NCBI RefSeq assembly: GCF_000348985.1
Contig: NC_035932.1
Location: 248,001 to 312,000 of the forward strand
Reading direction: 5' to 3'
Source: Huiozyma naganishii CBS 8797
Lineage: Eukaryota > Ascomycota > Saccharomycetes > Saccharomycetales > Saccharomycetaceae
DNA length: 64,000 bases
Shown: one piece after another, positions 20,501 to 31,673 of the stretch
Position numbering within the stretch: the stretch's first letter is position 1
Layout: each line of letters starts with the position of its first letter
The notes under the pieces: generated by a model
What the model saw: the letters and a program-made list of their open reading frames with translations, nothing else
Databases searched by the model: none
Told to the model about the DNA's origin: nothing
Made by a program: the position numbers and the translations under genes

Positions 20501-22069
20501 TGTGTAATCTCTGTTACCGTAAATTCTTTGGAACCCACGACGCGTACAGAGTCTAACTTGTTCCCAGTACGTAAGCGTGTAATACGATTTCTTTCTAGTA
20601 CCCTTTGATTTTTCATCGGCCATGGACTGGTTGTAAATTTCCTTGGTTCTTGCTCCGTCCACCTCGGTCTTATAGGCAGCAATATCGGCCAACAGTTGTT
20701 GGTACTCCGGAGAGTTTAGCCATAATGTTTCGAATTCTTCTGCAGAACGTGGTACTTTGTCCTCGTACCCTGGTTTGACTTGGTGTAGACCGTTTGGATC
20801 CGTCAAAGCCGTTAGGAACTCAGCAGTGACCTGTCTTGGTGGACACAAGTAACCCATCTTCGCGAAGTAGTCCTTTGCGTCATCTATTTCACCGTAGTAG
20901 ATCTGTCTACCTTCGTATAGGACAACGACTTTATCAAAAGTTTCGTAAATGTTTTCACTTGCCTGATAGATGGTGACAAAAGCTGTTGACCCGAGCAGGT
21001 TTGTCATAATCCGGATAGCTCTTGCATATTCCAACGCGGTCGACGCATCCAGACCTCTTGTAGCGTTATCCCAACAGTAAATGGAACCCTTCGCAGCCAG
21101 GGCCTCAGCGATGGAGACACGCTTTCTTTCACCACCGGAGACACCCCTGACGAAGTCGTTCCCCACTTTCGTGTGGTATGTGTGTCTCAACCCGAAGATG
21201 GTCGCGTACAATTCTCTTGTCGAGGCGATGTACTCACTTCTGGAGACGTTGTTGACTCTTTTCGCTGGTGTCTTACATGCAATGGCGAAGTCCAAAGTCT
21301 GTTGGACGGTCAAGTATGGGAAATGAACGTCCAATTCACCGTTGTAGATGACGTCCGCCTTGTAATGTTTCATCATTTCCTTCTGTGGGATCCCATCGTA
21401 CGCAATGTCACCTAGCACACCACCAGCAAATTGATCGATCTCTCCCGCTGTGACCTTCAAAAACGAGGAACAACCTGCACCAGGTCTCCCCAACACAAGG
21501 ACCATCTCGCCAGCTTTAGCGAGACAGTTAACGTTCTGCAAGATCTGTTTCATCTTCGCTTGTCTCTTCGCCTTTATACCTTTGTAGATAGTGTAGGGCA
21601 AGCAAAGGATGTTCCCGAAAGTGGCGCCCTCCAAAGCGGACGCATCGAACCCAGAACATCCAACGTTCTCCAAAGTGACACCTGCCTTCCTGATATGGAT
21701 CCCCTGTTCATCCGCGTCTCTGACAAAACTACCAATGATGGCAGCTGCATCAAACCCTTCATCAGGTTCACAATTAAGCTGCGATCCATCTTTTGTAGTC
21801 TTTCTGGACAATTCTCTTGCCAGAGACTCCACCTTCGAGGCCACATCGGGTGAAAACATCCCTACGGTCGCATGGCTAGCGTGACTTGTATGGCTAGCCA
21901 CGTCTGATGTCGACGTCAGCATCTTTGTCAATCTATCGGCAGGGGTATCATCCTCACTGATCTCTCTGTGCTTTTTTTCTCTGTGTTTCAAGTGTTCTGA
22001 ACCACCATGGAATGAAACTTCAGAAGAGGCACTCGATGCAGTGGAGTTTGTATCGTAAATTGAGTTCAT
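17564..22069 (-). CDS. SNQ2: PDR-type multidrug ABC transporter Snq2
   Basis: A full-size ABCG/PDR transporter of 1501 residues in the order NBD1-TMD1-NBD2-TMD2. NBD1 has the PDR-type degenerate Walker A GRPGAGCSS (about 194-202, Cys for Lys) and an intact signature VSGGERKR. NBD2 has a canonical GESGAGKTT and a degenerate signature (LNVEQRKKLS). This asymmetry is normal for the family. The N-terminus (SDTPADRLTKML-like, here DDTPADRLTKML), VRDADEQGIHIRKAGVTLE and KGGGDALIFKKGAKRF identify Snq2 rather than Pdr5. It exports 4-nitroquinoline-N-oxide and many other compounds at the plasma membrane, driven by ATP. A Pdr1/Pdr3-type element lies 567 bp upstream of the ATG. In S. cerevisiae SNQ2 is two genes from GAL3; here it is on the GAL1 side. 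Confidence 0.96.
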   Translation of the reverse strand: MNSIYDTNSTASSASSEVSFHGGSEHLKHREKKHREISEDDTPADRLTKMLTSTSDVASHTSHASHATVGMFSPDVASKVESLARELSRKTTKDGSQLNCEPDEGFDAAAIIGSFVRDADEQGIHIRKAGVTLENVGCSGFDASALEGATFGNILCLPYTIYKGIKAKRQAKMKQILQNVNCLAKAGEMVLVLGRPGAGCSSFLKVTAGEIDQFAGGVLGDIAYDGIPQKEMMKHYKADVIYNGELDVHFPYLTVQQTLDFAIACKTPAKRVNNVSRSEYIASTRELYATIFGLRHTYHTKVGNDFVRGVSGGERKRVSIAEALAAKGSIYCWDNATRGLDASTALEYARAIRIMTNLLGSTAFVTIYQASENIYETFDKVVVLYEGRQIYYGEIDDAKDYFAKMGYLCPPRQVTAEFLTALTDPNGLHQVKPGYEDKVPRSAEEFETLWLNSPEYQQLLADIAAYKTEVDGARTKEIYNQSMADEKSKGTRKKSYYTLTYWEQVRLCTRRGFQRIYGNRDYTVINIVSAVIQSFVSGSMYYNSPSSTNGAFTRGGVLYFCLLYYSLMGLANISFDHRPILQKHKGYSLYHPSAEALASTISGFPFRMIGLTLFLIIIYFLAGLHTNAGSFFTVYLFLTMCSEAITNLFDMISAGCDNIAQANSISGIIMLSISMYSTYMIQLPSMRPWFKWISYILPIRYAFESMLNAEFHGRHMDCGGTLVPTGPGYENVAEENRVCAFVGSKPGQSWVLGDDYLKLQFQYEYKHTWRNFGIMWCFLLGYMVIKCVVTEYKRPVKGGGDALIFKKGAKRFQLKHDEEAADGASDLKDKYSSNTTSTDDDETFADMKATGVFIWRDVCFTIPYDGGQRRLLDNVSGYCIPGTMTALMGESGAGKTTLLNTLAQRNVGVITGDMLVNGHPIDTSFERRTGYVQQQDIHIAEMTVRESLRFSARMRRPQHIPDAEKLDYVEKIIQVLNMEEYAEALVGALGSGLNVEQRKKLSIGVELAAKPDLLLFLDEPTSGLDSQSSWAIIQLLKKLAASGQSILCTIHQPSATLFEQFDRLLLLKKGGQTVYFGDIGENSNTVLSYFERNGARKCSAAENPAEYILEAIGAGATASVKEDWYDTWCSSTEFVSTKNKVDNLIAELSSKENKSELGEHPSKYATSYLFQFRHVLIRTNITFWRSLNYLMSKMMLMTVGGLYIGFTFYDPGNSYTGLQNTLFAAFISIILSAPSMNQIQARAIAARELYEVRESKSNMFHWSLLLITQYLSEVPYHLFFSAIFFVSSYFPLRNHFSAKYSAVYYLNYSIMFQFYYIGLGLLVLYMSPNLQSANVILGLTLSFMIAFCGVVQPKSLLPGFWTFMWKASPYTYFVQNLVGVLLHDKPVICKKKELNYFEPPSGQTCGEYMGPFLQRATGYVANPNATENCAYCIYTVGDDYLAHISASYSYVWRNFGFYFAYIFFNLFGMVVVYYIFHVSGFTFPNPIALKNKLFRRRGNKN

Positions 22070-22523
22070 GGCCTTGCTGTAGTTAGAAAACGGAGGACTC
22101 TGTGTATAGTTGTGTAACTACTTCACGCTTTGATCAGTTTATATCTGCTGTTTCACTACTGACTGGAGCAATTGCAACTTGTGTGAAAACTTTCCAAAAC
22201 CGACGTCAAAACCACCACCAAATACACACTTAGGACCAAGTGTAGTAGTCCTACTTTGCAAAGCGAGTAATACCAACAGAAAAGAAACCTGACAGGTAAA
22301 TTCCGTTTGCTGTGTGCTCTATTGCTTGGAAGAATCCGTAATCGAAATTTAGCATTGATCGAAAGTTTGACTGTTTAAATATCAATGCATCGATATATAT
22401 TTCAAACACTATCATCACATCACCGCACCTGCAGGGAAACAGAAAAAGAAAAGAAAAAACAAGGAATCGGTGACTGTAATCGTGCTCTGTACGGGGCGTT
22501 CTGATAGCGCAGCGGGGATTACC

Positions 22524-22537
22524 CTGCTGCGCAGCAG
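22524..22537. repeat. 14-bp perfect palindrome upstream of SNQ2
   Basis: CTGCTGCGCAGCAG reads the same on both strands. It lies in the GC-rich island and may be a dimeric factor site. Confidence 0.6.
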
Positions 22538-22550
22538 AGAGAGGATGACG

Positions 22551-22611
22551 ACGGAAATAAAACACGGAAATAAAAGCAGTCCTTATCAACGAGCAGCGCC
22601 GACGGAAATAA
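22551..22611 (+). promoter_or_regulatory. Three exact copies of ACGGAAATAA upstream of SNQ2
   Basis: ACGGAAATAA occurs at 22551, 22564 and 22602, with a partial inverse match TTATTTCCAC at 22631. The factor is unknown to me. Confidence 0.55.
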
Positions 22612-22635
22612 CACGCCTCCTGCGGGCTGCTTATT

Positions 22636-22643
22636 TCCACGGA
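22636..22643 (-). promoter_or_regulatory. PDRE (Pdr1/Pdr3 site) upstream of SNQ2
   Basis: TCCACGGA on the plus strand is TCCGTGGA on the SNQ2 strand, an exact match to the pleiotropic drug response element TCCGYGGA. Confidence 0.75.
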
Positions 22644-22660
22644 ACCGCCGCCGCCCCTTT

Positions 22661-22702
22661 CCGGTGCGCCGCACATTCCGTCCATTCCGTGCGGCGCACC
22701 GG
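22661..22702. repeat. GC-rich inverted repeat, 14-bp arms
   Basis: CCGGTGCGCCGCAC (22661-22674) is followed after 14 bases by its exact reverse complement (22689-22702). The spacer contains part of a doubled CATTCCGT. It could form a cruciform or be two facing binding sites. Confidence 0.75.
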
Positions 22703-23613
22703 CTTCGCTCTCGCATCGGCGGGGAAGAGCACCCGCTGCGTTCCCGTGTGCGGTGCAGGGGTGTAGTGTGCACCGAGCCCGCGTGTCTCTGCGGCGGTTT
22801 CCGTGCCGCACGCTGATGCAGACGGTTCTCGTGGAGGGTAAAAATAGAATGTGCGTGCATGTGACTCAGCGGGACATTCTCGCCGAGATTTGCCTCCCGT
22901 GGAGGGACCCCACTCCCAGCATGCTGTTGATCTTAATCATACGTGCTTTATCATGACTAAGCGGTCACGTTGGTGCTGTGTCACGGTGTAATCCGTAATT
23001 TGTAAGTCTCTGAGTAAGTGATCAAGCTTTGACCGTGGGATGGCGGTTCCTGTAGCTGAGGATGCATATACTCAACTCAACTTATGTCTGTAGAACTGGT
23101 TGTCTGGTTAGGGTAACTATAGCGGTTTGCTATAGTTGACTCAATTGAGCGACAGATATGTCTGTTCTTATAGAAATGCTCATGATCTGATTCTACATCT
23201 TGTTACCCGCCTGCAATTACAAAACTGACTGTTCACACATTAAACTTACAACAGTATTTGTGTATCAAAGATTCCACTGCCCTTTGGCCTCTGTCTCTAG
23301 CTTTTTCAGATAGTGAGTATATGGTTCATTTTGAAAACTGACACTTTCTGGTTCTGACAGTACGGTTGAGCTACAGAGTTGTCAGTTGCGCTACTCCTTT
23401 ATTATATCTGCCTTGTACACAGGGGTGAGACCTAAAACAGAACAGGTTACGTAGGTTGAACTAACTGCAAGTAATTTACTATCCTTACCTGTAGAAAGTA
23501 GAAAAAAACTGGATGGGGATTTGCAAACACCCCAATCTTGCATATAGCTTGCAGAGAGCCATATATATTAGGAGCTGCTATTTTGCACTATTCTGTTTTC
23601 AAGCGGTTAAACA

Positions 23614-23630
23614 TTTTTGTGTCACAAAAA
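23614..23630. promoter_or_regulatory. 17-bp palindrome upstream of the unknown gene at 23795
   Basis: TTTTTGTGTCACAAAAA is a perfect palindrome around one base. The same 17 bases occur 152 bp before the paralogue at 34823, each preceded by ACAT/GCAT and a CGGTTA-type sequence. Here it is 165 bp before the ATG. Confidence 0.75.
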
Positions 23631-23794
23631 GCTGATTTTTTAAAAATATTAAGGCATTTTTTAAGAGTTCACAAAGATATTTAACTCTTAAGAACGCTTC
23701 CCTTAACTTCCCTTCCAGTATTATTTCTATTTTTTAAGCATAGCACCACTCGTAGTACCCAGAAATCACAGTGCGACACATTTCAAAATTAGTT

Positions 23795-25420
23795 ATGAAG
23801 TTTACCTCAGTTTTTAAGCGGACCAAAGAAGCCTTGTTTGTTAACCTGGTCAAAAAAGAAAAGAAACAAGTTCCTGAACTGGACATTTCATGTTATGTCC
23901 GTCCCACAGGCTGTAATATCTGTAATGGAATTATCCCACATTGTTGTTGTGACTTGCTACAAAAAGTGAACAGTGGTGACATAGAAGCTGATGAGAACCT
24001 TATTGCCTATCTGCATGAGCAGGAATTGATCAGACGTAGCATAATTGAACAACAAGAGAGAGAAAGCTGCGAAACTATCACGAACGACAGTGAAGAGGTA
24101 ATGAGCATTCAATCTTCCATGAATTGGAGGTACAACTCGGAAACTTCCTCAAGTGTTGAATCCCCGGTCACTGCTACGATCAACCCATTATACGTTGTAC
24201 CGTTGATTCCGGAGGTCTCTTCAAAAAAAGAATTGATGAACGAGCGATTGAAACGCTCTGTTGAAAAAACTCTGAACAAATCTGTTAATCGCCTCTCCGT
24301 AAACGTCAAGACCCATGAACCATTTATCGTTATGCCAACCGCCTCAATAGTCCCTACAATTAACTTTGACCCAACAGTCATGTCAAGCCCAAGCGCGAAA
24401 GCTCACATACCCAACGAGCAAGTAACCGCGAAAAAAGAGCCTGCCACCAGCCCCAACCTAGTGTGCGAGCTCCCAGTATCACCGGAGCAACAGCAGCTGT
24501 GGGGTCAGAGTTCAGAAAGCTACAGAAAAGGTAAGGACAAGAACGGCAGCAACGATAAAATGGACAAAACGCATACACCCAAAATTCTAACGAAATCGGA
24601 GTTGAGTTACTGGCAGAAGGCAAGCAACCTTGCAAGGCTTGAATACACAAAGTGCAGAGAGATAGTAACTGATCTTAAGATTGGTTGTGAAGAGTATCGC
24701 AAAAAAAACTCTAACAAGACAACAACTAGAGCTAAAGCTAGTGCAAAAGTCAAGGGACTGTTCAAAAAGGTTTTACACTGTAAGTTTCCTGCCAAGGGTG
24801 CTACATCTTCCAAACACAACCCTGGTGAAGTGCAATGTTGTGGCTTTAATGGGCTGGCAACTGCAATGGTCAGATACGAAGATGCATTGGCACGCGAGAA
24901 GAATACATGCCGCAAATACAAGCGTTCCCTTCACAATTCCGTCTGGTTCGACGAGCTTATAAGACAAAACATTAATGCGAATCAGCACGACAGCAATGCG
25001 TCAGATGTTATCAAGACCGAGCTTAACGGTGTGACAGAGCGAATGTATAACGAAATGGCTCTGATCATGAAGTGTCAAAAGAACAACCTCATCGCGATGG
25101 TCAGGTTGGGCAAGTGTATCAACTACGGATACGGTTTAAAACTGGAATACGAAAGTACCACGGATCCGGTTGAGCGGGAAAAGCTCGCAGTGCATTGCCA
25201 GGTGTACAATGACAAGGTAGCCAAACACTTTCACCAACATCTGGATAACTTGGAGAAACTGCAGAAGGATTACAAAGATGAGGTGGTCTGTTTCTCTCGG
25301 CTCATCGGACAGAAGGCGGGACTCTACCGCCGCATGTATGAACCGGACTGCCGCTCTCACCTGAAAGTTAAACTGAAAGAAGAGGTTGCCTGGGTACATT
25401 GTTTGTACGTCAGACTGTAA
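23795..25420 (+). CDS. Unrecognised protein with CxxC-x6-CxC motif and helical C-terminal half
   Basis: I do not recognise this 541-residue protein. An N-terminal motif CNICNGIIPHCCCDLLQKVN (residues 40-59) gives a CxxC-x6-CxC pattern that could bind zinc. Conserved acidic text DIEADENLIAYL follows. Residues about 85-265 are Ser/Thr-rich and probably disordered. From about 270 onward the sequence is Lys/Glu-rich and predicted helical (REKLAVHCQVYNDKVAKHFH and similar), perhaps a coiled-coil or BAR-like fold; that is a guess. The start is the ATG giving MKFTSVFKRTKE, which aligns with MTSTYFFKNLTR of the paralogue at 34823; the frame is open a little further upstream without ATG. A decayed copy lies directly downstream. 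S. cerevisiae has no recognisable gene here between SNQ2 and GAL1/GAL3. Confidence 0.8.
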   Translation: MKFTSVFKRTKEALFVNLVKKEKKQVPELDISCYVRPTGCNICNGIIPHCCCDLLQKVNSGDIEADENLIAYLHEQELIRRSIIEQQERESCETITNDSEEVMSIQSSMNWRYNSETSSSVESPVTATINPLYVVPLIPEVSSKKELMNERLKRSVEKTLNKSVNRLSVNVKTHEPFIVMPTASIVPTINFDPTVMSSPSAKAHIPNEQVTAKKEPATSPNLVCELPVSPEQQQLWGQSSESYRKGKDKNGSNDKMDKTHTPKILTKSELSYWQKASNLARLEYTKCREIVTDLKIGCEEYRKKNSNKTTTRAKASAKVKGLFKKVLHCKFPAKGATSSKHNPGEVQCCGFNGLATAMVRYEDALAREKNTCRKYKRSLHNSVWFDELIRQNINANQHDSNASDVIKTELNGVTERMYNEMALIMKCQKNNLIAMVRLGKCINYGYGLKLEYESTTDPVEREKLAVHCQVYNDKVAKHFHQHLDNLEKLQKDYKDEVVCFSRLIGQKAGLYRRMYEPDCRSHLKVKLKEEVAWVHCLYVRL

Positions 25421-25530
25421 ATGGCACGTTTCACATCAGCTTGTGAACTAGGCAACATAATTGCCCGCTCTCTAAAGCATTGCATAAACTGGCGCATTAC
25501 CGGCACCATGACCATTATTCCAATATCCCG

Positions 25531-26311
25531 CAAGTTTTGAATCCCCAGCCTCTGCTACGATCAGTTCGACCGCCTAGTCCCTATTATTAAACTCGACCCC
25601 ATAGTCTCCCCGTGCCCTAAGACGAACGCTCATATACTCAGTGAGCTAGTACCCTCGAGAACAGAGCACGCCACCAACCCCAATTGGTGTGCGAGCTCCC
25701 AGTACCATCAGAGCAGAAGGACCTGTGTGGTGAGAGGACGTACAAGAAGGACTACAATAAGTACGGCCAAACTAAAAATCCTAAAGTCATGCGCAAAGCT
25801 GAACTACACCATTGGAGGAAAATCAATGCTATTGCGCACTCCGAGTCTACCGGATGTCGAAGAGTGATCCAATCTTTTATGAAAGGTTCAAAACTATCCT
25901 GATCGGAGGGTTTCCACAAAGTAAAGGGCAAGGCAAAGAAAACAACAAAAGCCTTGTTCCGGAAACGCTTTAAGGGTGAATTGATTATAGGACAATCACA
26001 GTCTACTGCATTGAATTTGGGTAAAGATCCTTGAGGAAGATAACAATCCTTTGACAGCGATTGAGTCTACTAATGATGAGCGCTCCAGAAAAAAGCTGGA
26101 ATCAGACTACGCGCTGTACAGGGAGAAAGAGTTAAACAAGATTCAGAGAAGACTCACATTAATGGAAGCAAACAATAAAACGTTGGCTCCGGAACTGGTG
26201 CGCTTCTCTAACGTCATTTCGGCAAAGACTTCCTTGTACGGCACCTTAGTCAAATGCTTCATTCAAGATAGTAAGGGGTGCCTGTCCAAAATTAACGAAA
26301 ACACCATATGA
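25531..26311 (+). pseudogene. Decayed tandem copy of the unknown gene at 23795
   Basis: Similarity starts where this region reads AAGTTTTGAATCCCCAGCC, matching the parent near codon 120. It continues through VPIIKLDPIV, then after a frameshift VCELPVPSEQK, then RKAELHHWRK, then VKGKAKKTTKALFRKRFKG, and ends with LTAIESTNDERSRKKLES to a final stop. At least two frameshifts and several in-frame stops break it, the zinc-like N-terminus is absent, and the segment matching parent residues of about 345-440 is mostly deleted. It lies 110 bp after the intact copy in the same orientation, so it arose by tandem duplication and then decayed. Confidence 0.8.
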
Positions 26312-26906
26312 GTCAAGTTTCATATCATCAGGCGCTAAACCAGGCCTTTCTAATCTCTGCAATTATCGCATTTTGCATAAGCTGGTGCATCAATCGAACC
26401 TGCTTCAACTGTTTTTTATTACCATTATATTAGCTTACCAAAGATTAATATTCTTACCTTTTAACCGGCCCCCCTCGTAGTACTTATTTCTTGCAACTTG
26501 TAATAGTGTTAGGTCGAATTGATGCAACTGTTGCCTGCCTTCTTAGGGGTTTTTTGATATGGTTCTTGATTGTCACATGGAGTAGAAATTTGTGTCGTAC
26601 AGTCCTAATGATAACGGCATTGACGGTTCTCGTTTGGTGGAACGAGTAGCTCATCAAAAAGAAAATGTTTCAGTTTAATTAGCCCCCATCTCCCTTGATT
26701 GCGGTGCTCTTAAACTAGTAATTTATCCATATTGTTTTTGAATTCATAGTTACATGGAAAACTATTCAGTAACCTTCTTTTTTTTAAGTTTTTAAGGGAT
26801 GATCATAAGAAAAATATACTTCAATTACGTTCGTTATATATAGTTGCGGAAAAAATAAAACTTAAAACATGTGAGGAAACTTTGAAAAAACAAAATATGT
26901 TTAACG
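26312..26906. other. Intergenic between the decayed copy and GAL1
   Basis: A 595-bp AT-rich interval with no recognised element. Confidence 0.55.
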
Positions 26907-28475
26907 TCACAGCTTGTAGATGCAACTACCAGGAGCCGGTTTTGAGACTATAATGGCACTATCCAGTTCTGCGGCTGTAATGTCTGGATACTGTTTTTTG
27001 TAGTATTGTTCGATCAGTGCGGTTTTCACTTGTTCCACGTTCCCATTGGGTCCACCTGGAACAAGGTGCACAGTTGCCCCCCCCCATCCTGCCCCCGTCA
27101 GACGCGATCCGTACGATCCATTATCAAGTGCAATTCGACATATGTTATCTATTTCTGGACTGGAGCATTCGTAAAGCTCCGCACAAGAATTTTGTGACTG
27201 GTTCATGAGGGCGCCAAACTCTTCGAAAAACTCTTCATCTCTGTTCAGCGTGCTCCGCTCTGTCATCAGTTTCAATGCTTGTAGCACTCGTAAGGCTTCT
27301 GAGAAGACGTGTTTCGCTCTTTGGTACAGTTTCAGTACTTGGAACCTGATTGGAACAACAGTCAAGTACGTGCGTGTAAACTCCTCTCTGGAGCAACCCA
27401 GCGCCTGTGCTGTCTCGTCTACAGAGAACCCTTCCTTATGCGTTCCAAGTGTCTGTTCCACAATTTCGAGCATCTTCGCGAGTCTCTTTATCCCCTCGTT
27501 GACGTTCCCATTCCATGGACCGTTGTCATCTGGGCAGTAGACGTGGTAGTATGCGTTTAGGAAATCTCTTAGGTTACCCTTTTCAAAGCCGGAATCTGGC
27601 CCGTAATTTAGCGCGACACCGCATTTATTCGCCATGACGTTAGCTGCGACGATAACTTCTACGACCCGCAGGTTGTAATGTACTGGTCCCGTCTCGTACT
27701 TGTTTGCCACGACGAGTGTATTAGCAATGACAAACTGGACCTCGTGGGTCTTCAACTCGGGGAACTTGAAAGGCGTGGCCTCTAATTCCGGTTTGAACTG
27801 GACAAATAGTGCGTTGTCCTCCTCGCCACATACGGTCGTCGCTTGGTCCATACCACCATTGTTGACACCTACATAATGCTCTGCTATTATAGTTGCTTCA
27901 ATGAGGTCTCTTTTGGAGAGTTGGAAGTCAAGCCCCAAGTTTGCCTTGATGACTGCCAAAGTGACTGCGCATATGAACGCTGTGGATGATGAGAGACCAC
28001 TCCCGACGGGTACATCGCCCTGGCAGAACACTTCGAGCCCCACTAGGGGTCTGTTGGCAAACTTTTCATGCCAGTTTTTCTTTAAGTAGTTATGACCAAC
28101 GAGCAGCCCACATTTGAAGTAATTCGACCAGTCTGAAACGGACGGGTCCACACTGATATCGTCCCCATTCAATGGAAGATCAAACTTCCTCTGAGCAAAA
28201 CGTGGGTCGACATTGGTGAGTGTGATCGAGGGATTTTTCCCGTCTATCACACGCACCGCCAACAGCATATCCACGTCAATTGCGAGGGGCAGTACAGAGA
28301 AGTCCGAATAATCTATGTGTTCCCCAATGACATTCACTCTTCCTGGAGACCTTGAGATAAAATCTGGGGAGTGCCCAGGGTACGTCTGTCTGAACCTTTC
28401 AATCACACTTGCACATTTCTTGGTAAGTACAGTAGGCACATCTTGCGAGTTAGCAGTAAACGTTGGAACAAACAT
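26907..28475 (-). CDS. GAL1: Galactokinase Gal1 (GHMP kinase)
   Basis: The 522-residue protein phosphorylates galactose at C1 with ATP, the first committed step of the Leloir pathway. Substrate signature [12 protein letters not shown] is at residues 45-56 and the ATP-binding GHMP motif [12 protein letters not shown] at 156-167. The end is [16 protein letters not shown]. cerevisiae Gal3, the non-catalytic sensor paralogue, lacks two residues in this ATP motif; here full length is kept, so catalysis is expected, although the residue after the serines is Thr165 where Gal1 has Ala. With a single copy in view it may serve both as enzyme and as galactose sensor, as Gal1 does in Kluyveromyces lactis; this is inference. 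It is divergent from GAL10 and shares its Gal4-type sites. Confidence 0.95.
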   Translation of the reverse strand: MFVPTFTANSQDVPTVLTKKCASVIERFRQTYPGHSPDFISRSPGRVNVIGEHIDYSDFSVLPLAIDVDMLLAVRVIDGKNPSITLTNVDPRFAQRKFDLPLNGDDISVDPSVSDWSNYFKCGLLVGHNYLKKNWHEKFANRPLVGLEVFCQGDVPVGSGLSSSTAFICAVTLAVIKANLGLDFQLSKRDLIEATIIAEHYVGVNNGGMDQATTVCGEEDNALFVQFKPELEATPFKFPELKTHEVQFVIANTLVVANKYETGPVHYNLRVVEVIVAANVMANKCGVALNYGPDSGFEKGNLRDFLNAYYHVYCPDDNGPWNGNVNEGIKRLAKMLEIVEQTLGTHKEGFSVDETAQALGCSREEFTRTYLTVVPIRFQVLKLYQRAKHVFSEALRVLQALKLMTERSTLNRDEEFFEEFGALMNQSQNSCAELYECSSPEIDNICRIALDNGSYGSRLTGAGWGGATVHLVPGGPNGNVEQVKTALIEQYYKKQYPDITAAELDSAIIVSKPAPGSCIYKL

Positions 28476-29006
28476 TTGCAGTACTGTTTTAATGATTCCT
28501 TCAAAAAAGCTTTGAAAGAGGAAAAAAGGAGGAGTTGTTCAGTTACCAAACAACATAAACTAGCAATCAATCCGAGGTGAGGGGTTGCAATGGAGTTTAT
28601 AATAGGTTATTATCCCTTTTACAATGACTAGGTGTCAACTATCACTGCCCCCCTTCTCTCTTTCTTCTTTTTTCGTTCTTTAAATTTCAACAGTGCCAAA
28701 TTACGAAATCAAAAGGAAAACCCAAAAAAAAAAAGAAGAAAAAGAAATGCGAGCGAAGTTAAACCTGGAGAAGAAGGACACGAAAGCACGTGTTGTCATT
28801 ATTTTTGAATACGTTCTTCTGTGTCTACCATCTTCCCCAGGTGTTTTGCATGGGTGCAGTTGAACTGGGCTTGATAGACCCGAGGGCCCCAACACAACAT
28901 TTGATTCGCGCTCTTCTCACGTCCCCATCAGGTGATTTCCCCTTTGGGTCGATCTGACAGCAGCTTCCTCTCCATTTTTTGAGGGGGCGGGACAAGCCAT
29001 GGGAAC

Positions 29007-29023
29007 CGGGGGACACTGCTCCG
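29007..29023. promoter_or_regulatory. Gal4-type site 1
   Basis: CGG-GGGACACTGCT-CCG fits the Gal4 rule CGG-N11-CCG. It is 532 bp from the GAL1 start, the site nearest that gene. Confidence 0.82.
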
Positions 29024-29270
29024 TTGGTTACCCGTTCCCTGCCACGTGACTGCTCTCTTTCCCCAGGAAACATGGTTGCGCCAATTTCAAGGCCATGAAA
29101 TGCTCACCTCACCTTACCATCGATGTGGATGACTACTAAGGTCAGGAACGTCTACCCCTCCCTCCCTCGCCACTTCCTTCTACTCTGTGGTGACAATGCA
29201 CTGCGTGGTGTCTAGTGCGGGGCACTGGAGGGGAAAAAAGCAATAAAAAAAACGTTCCTTTTTTGATATT

Positions 29271-29287
29271 CGGAGGACTCTCCTCCG
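29271..29287. promoter_or_regulatory. Gal4-type site 2
   Basis: CGG-AGGACTCTCCT-CCG fits CGG-N11-CCG and is close to the optimal consensus. Confidence 0.88.
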
Positions 29288-29299
29288 AGCAGCAGGTTT

Positions 29300-29316
29300 C
29301 GGATTAGTGTCCGCCG
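29300..29316. promoter_or_regulatory. Gal4-type site 3
   Basis: CGG-ATTAGTGTCCG-CCG fits CGG-N11-CCG, 29 bp from site 2 start to start. Confidence 0.85.
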
Positions 29317-29389
29317 CGGGTTACAGCTTGGTTGCTGTGTGAAGGGTTTAGACGTTGTGACAGTAACAGGGAAGGGGGGTTGTCAAGCA

Positions 29390-29406
29390 CGGAGGTAGAC
29401 ACTCCG
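29390..29406. promoter_or_regulatory. Gal4-type site 4
   Basis: CGG-AGGTAGACACT-CCG fits CGG-N11-CCG and lies 35 bp before the GAL10 TATA box. Confidence 0.86.
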
Positions 29407-29585
29407 AAGACGGTAAGTTACACTAGACATGTCACAAACATATATAAGCACAGGGCGGGTCCCGCTATCCGGTATTCAGTTGGGTTCTATCGTCCATGTG
29501 TAGATTTCTTTCAATGTGGTTCTCAAATAAGACTTGGTACCAAGCTAGAAATAGAGACAAAACAGATCAAAATCCCATAATCTAA

Positions 29586-31673
<2,088 letters not shown>

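Larger units (their letters stand above)
22070..23794. promoter_or_regulatory. Long upstream region of SNQ2 and the unknown gene at 23795
   Basis: A 1.7-kb gene-free divergent interval. From about 22490 to 22830 it is strongly GC-rich, flanked by AT-rich sequence. The segment near 23137-23200 resembles the repeat family at 41165 and 44900 (CGACAGATATG, then CTTATAGAA and GATTCTACATCT). The last 180 bp hold the shared palindrome of the unknown gene family. Overlapping open frames in the GC-rich part look like composition effects. Confidence 0.55.

Noticed and set aside
22251..22860. Overlapping open frames up to 186 codons on both strands upstream of SNQ2
   Set aside because: They coincide with the GC-rich island, lack homology, overlap each other on opposite strands and have low-complexity Arg/Ala-rich products, so they reflect composition.
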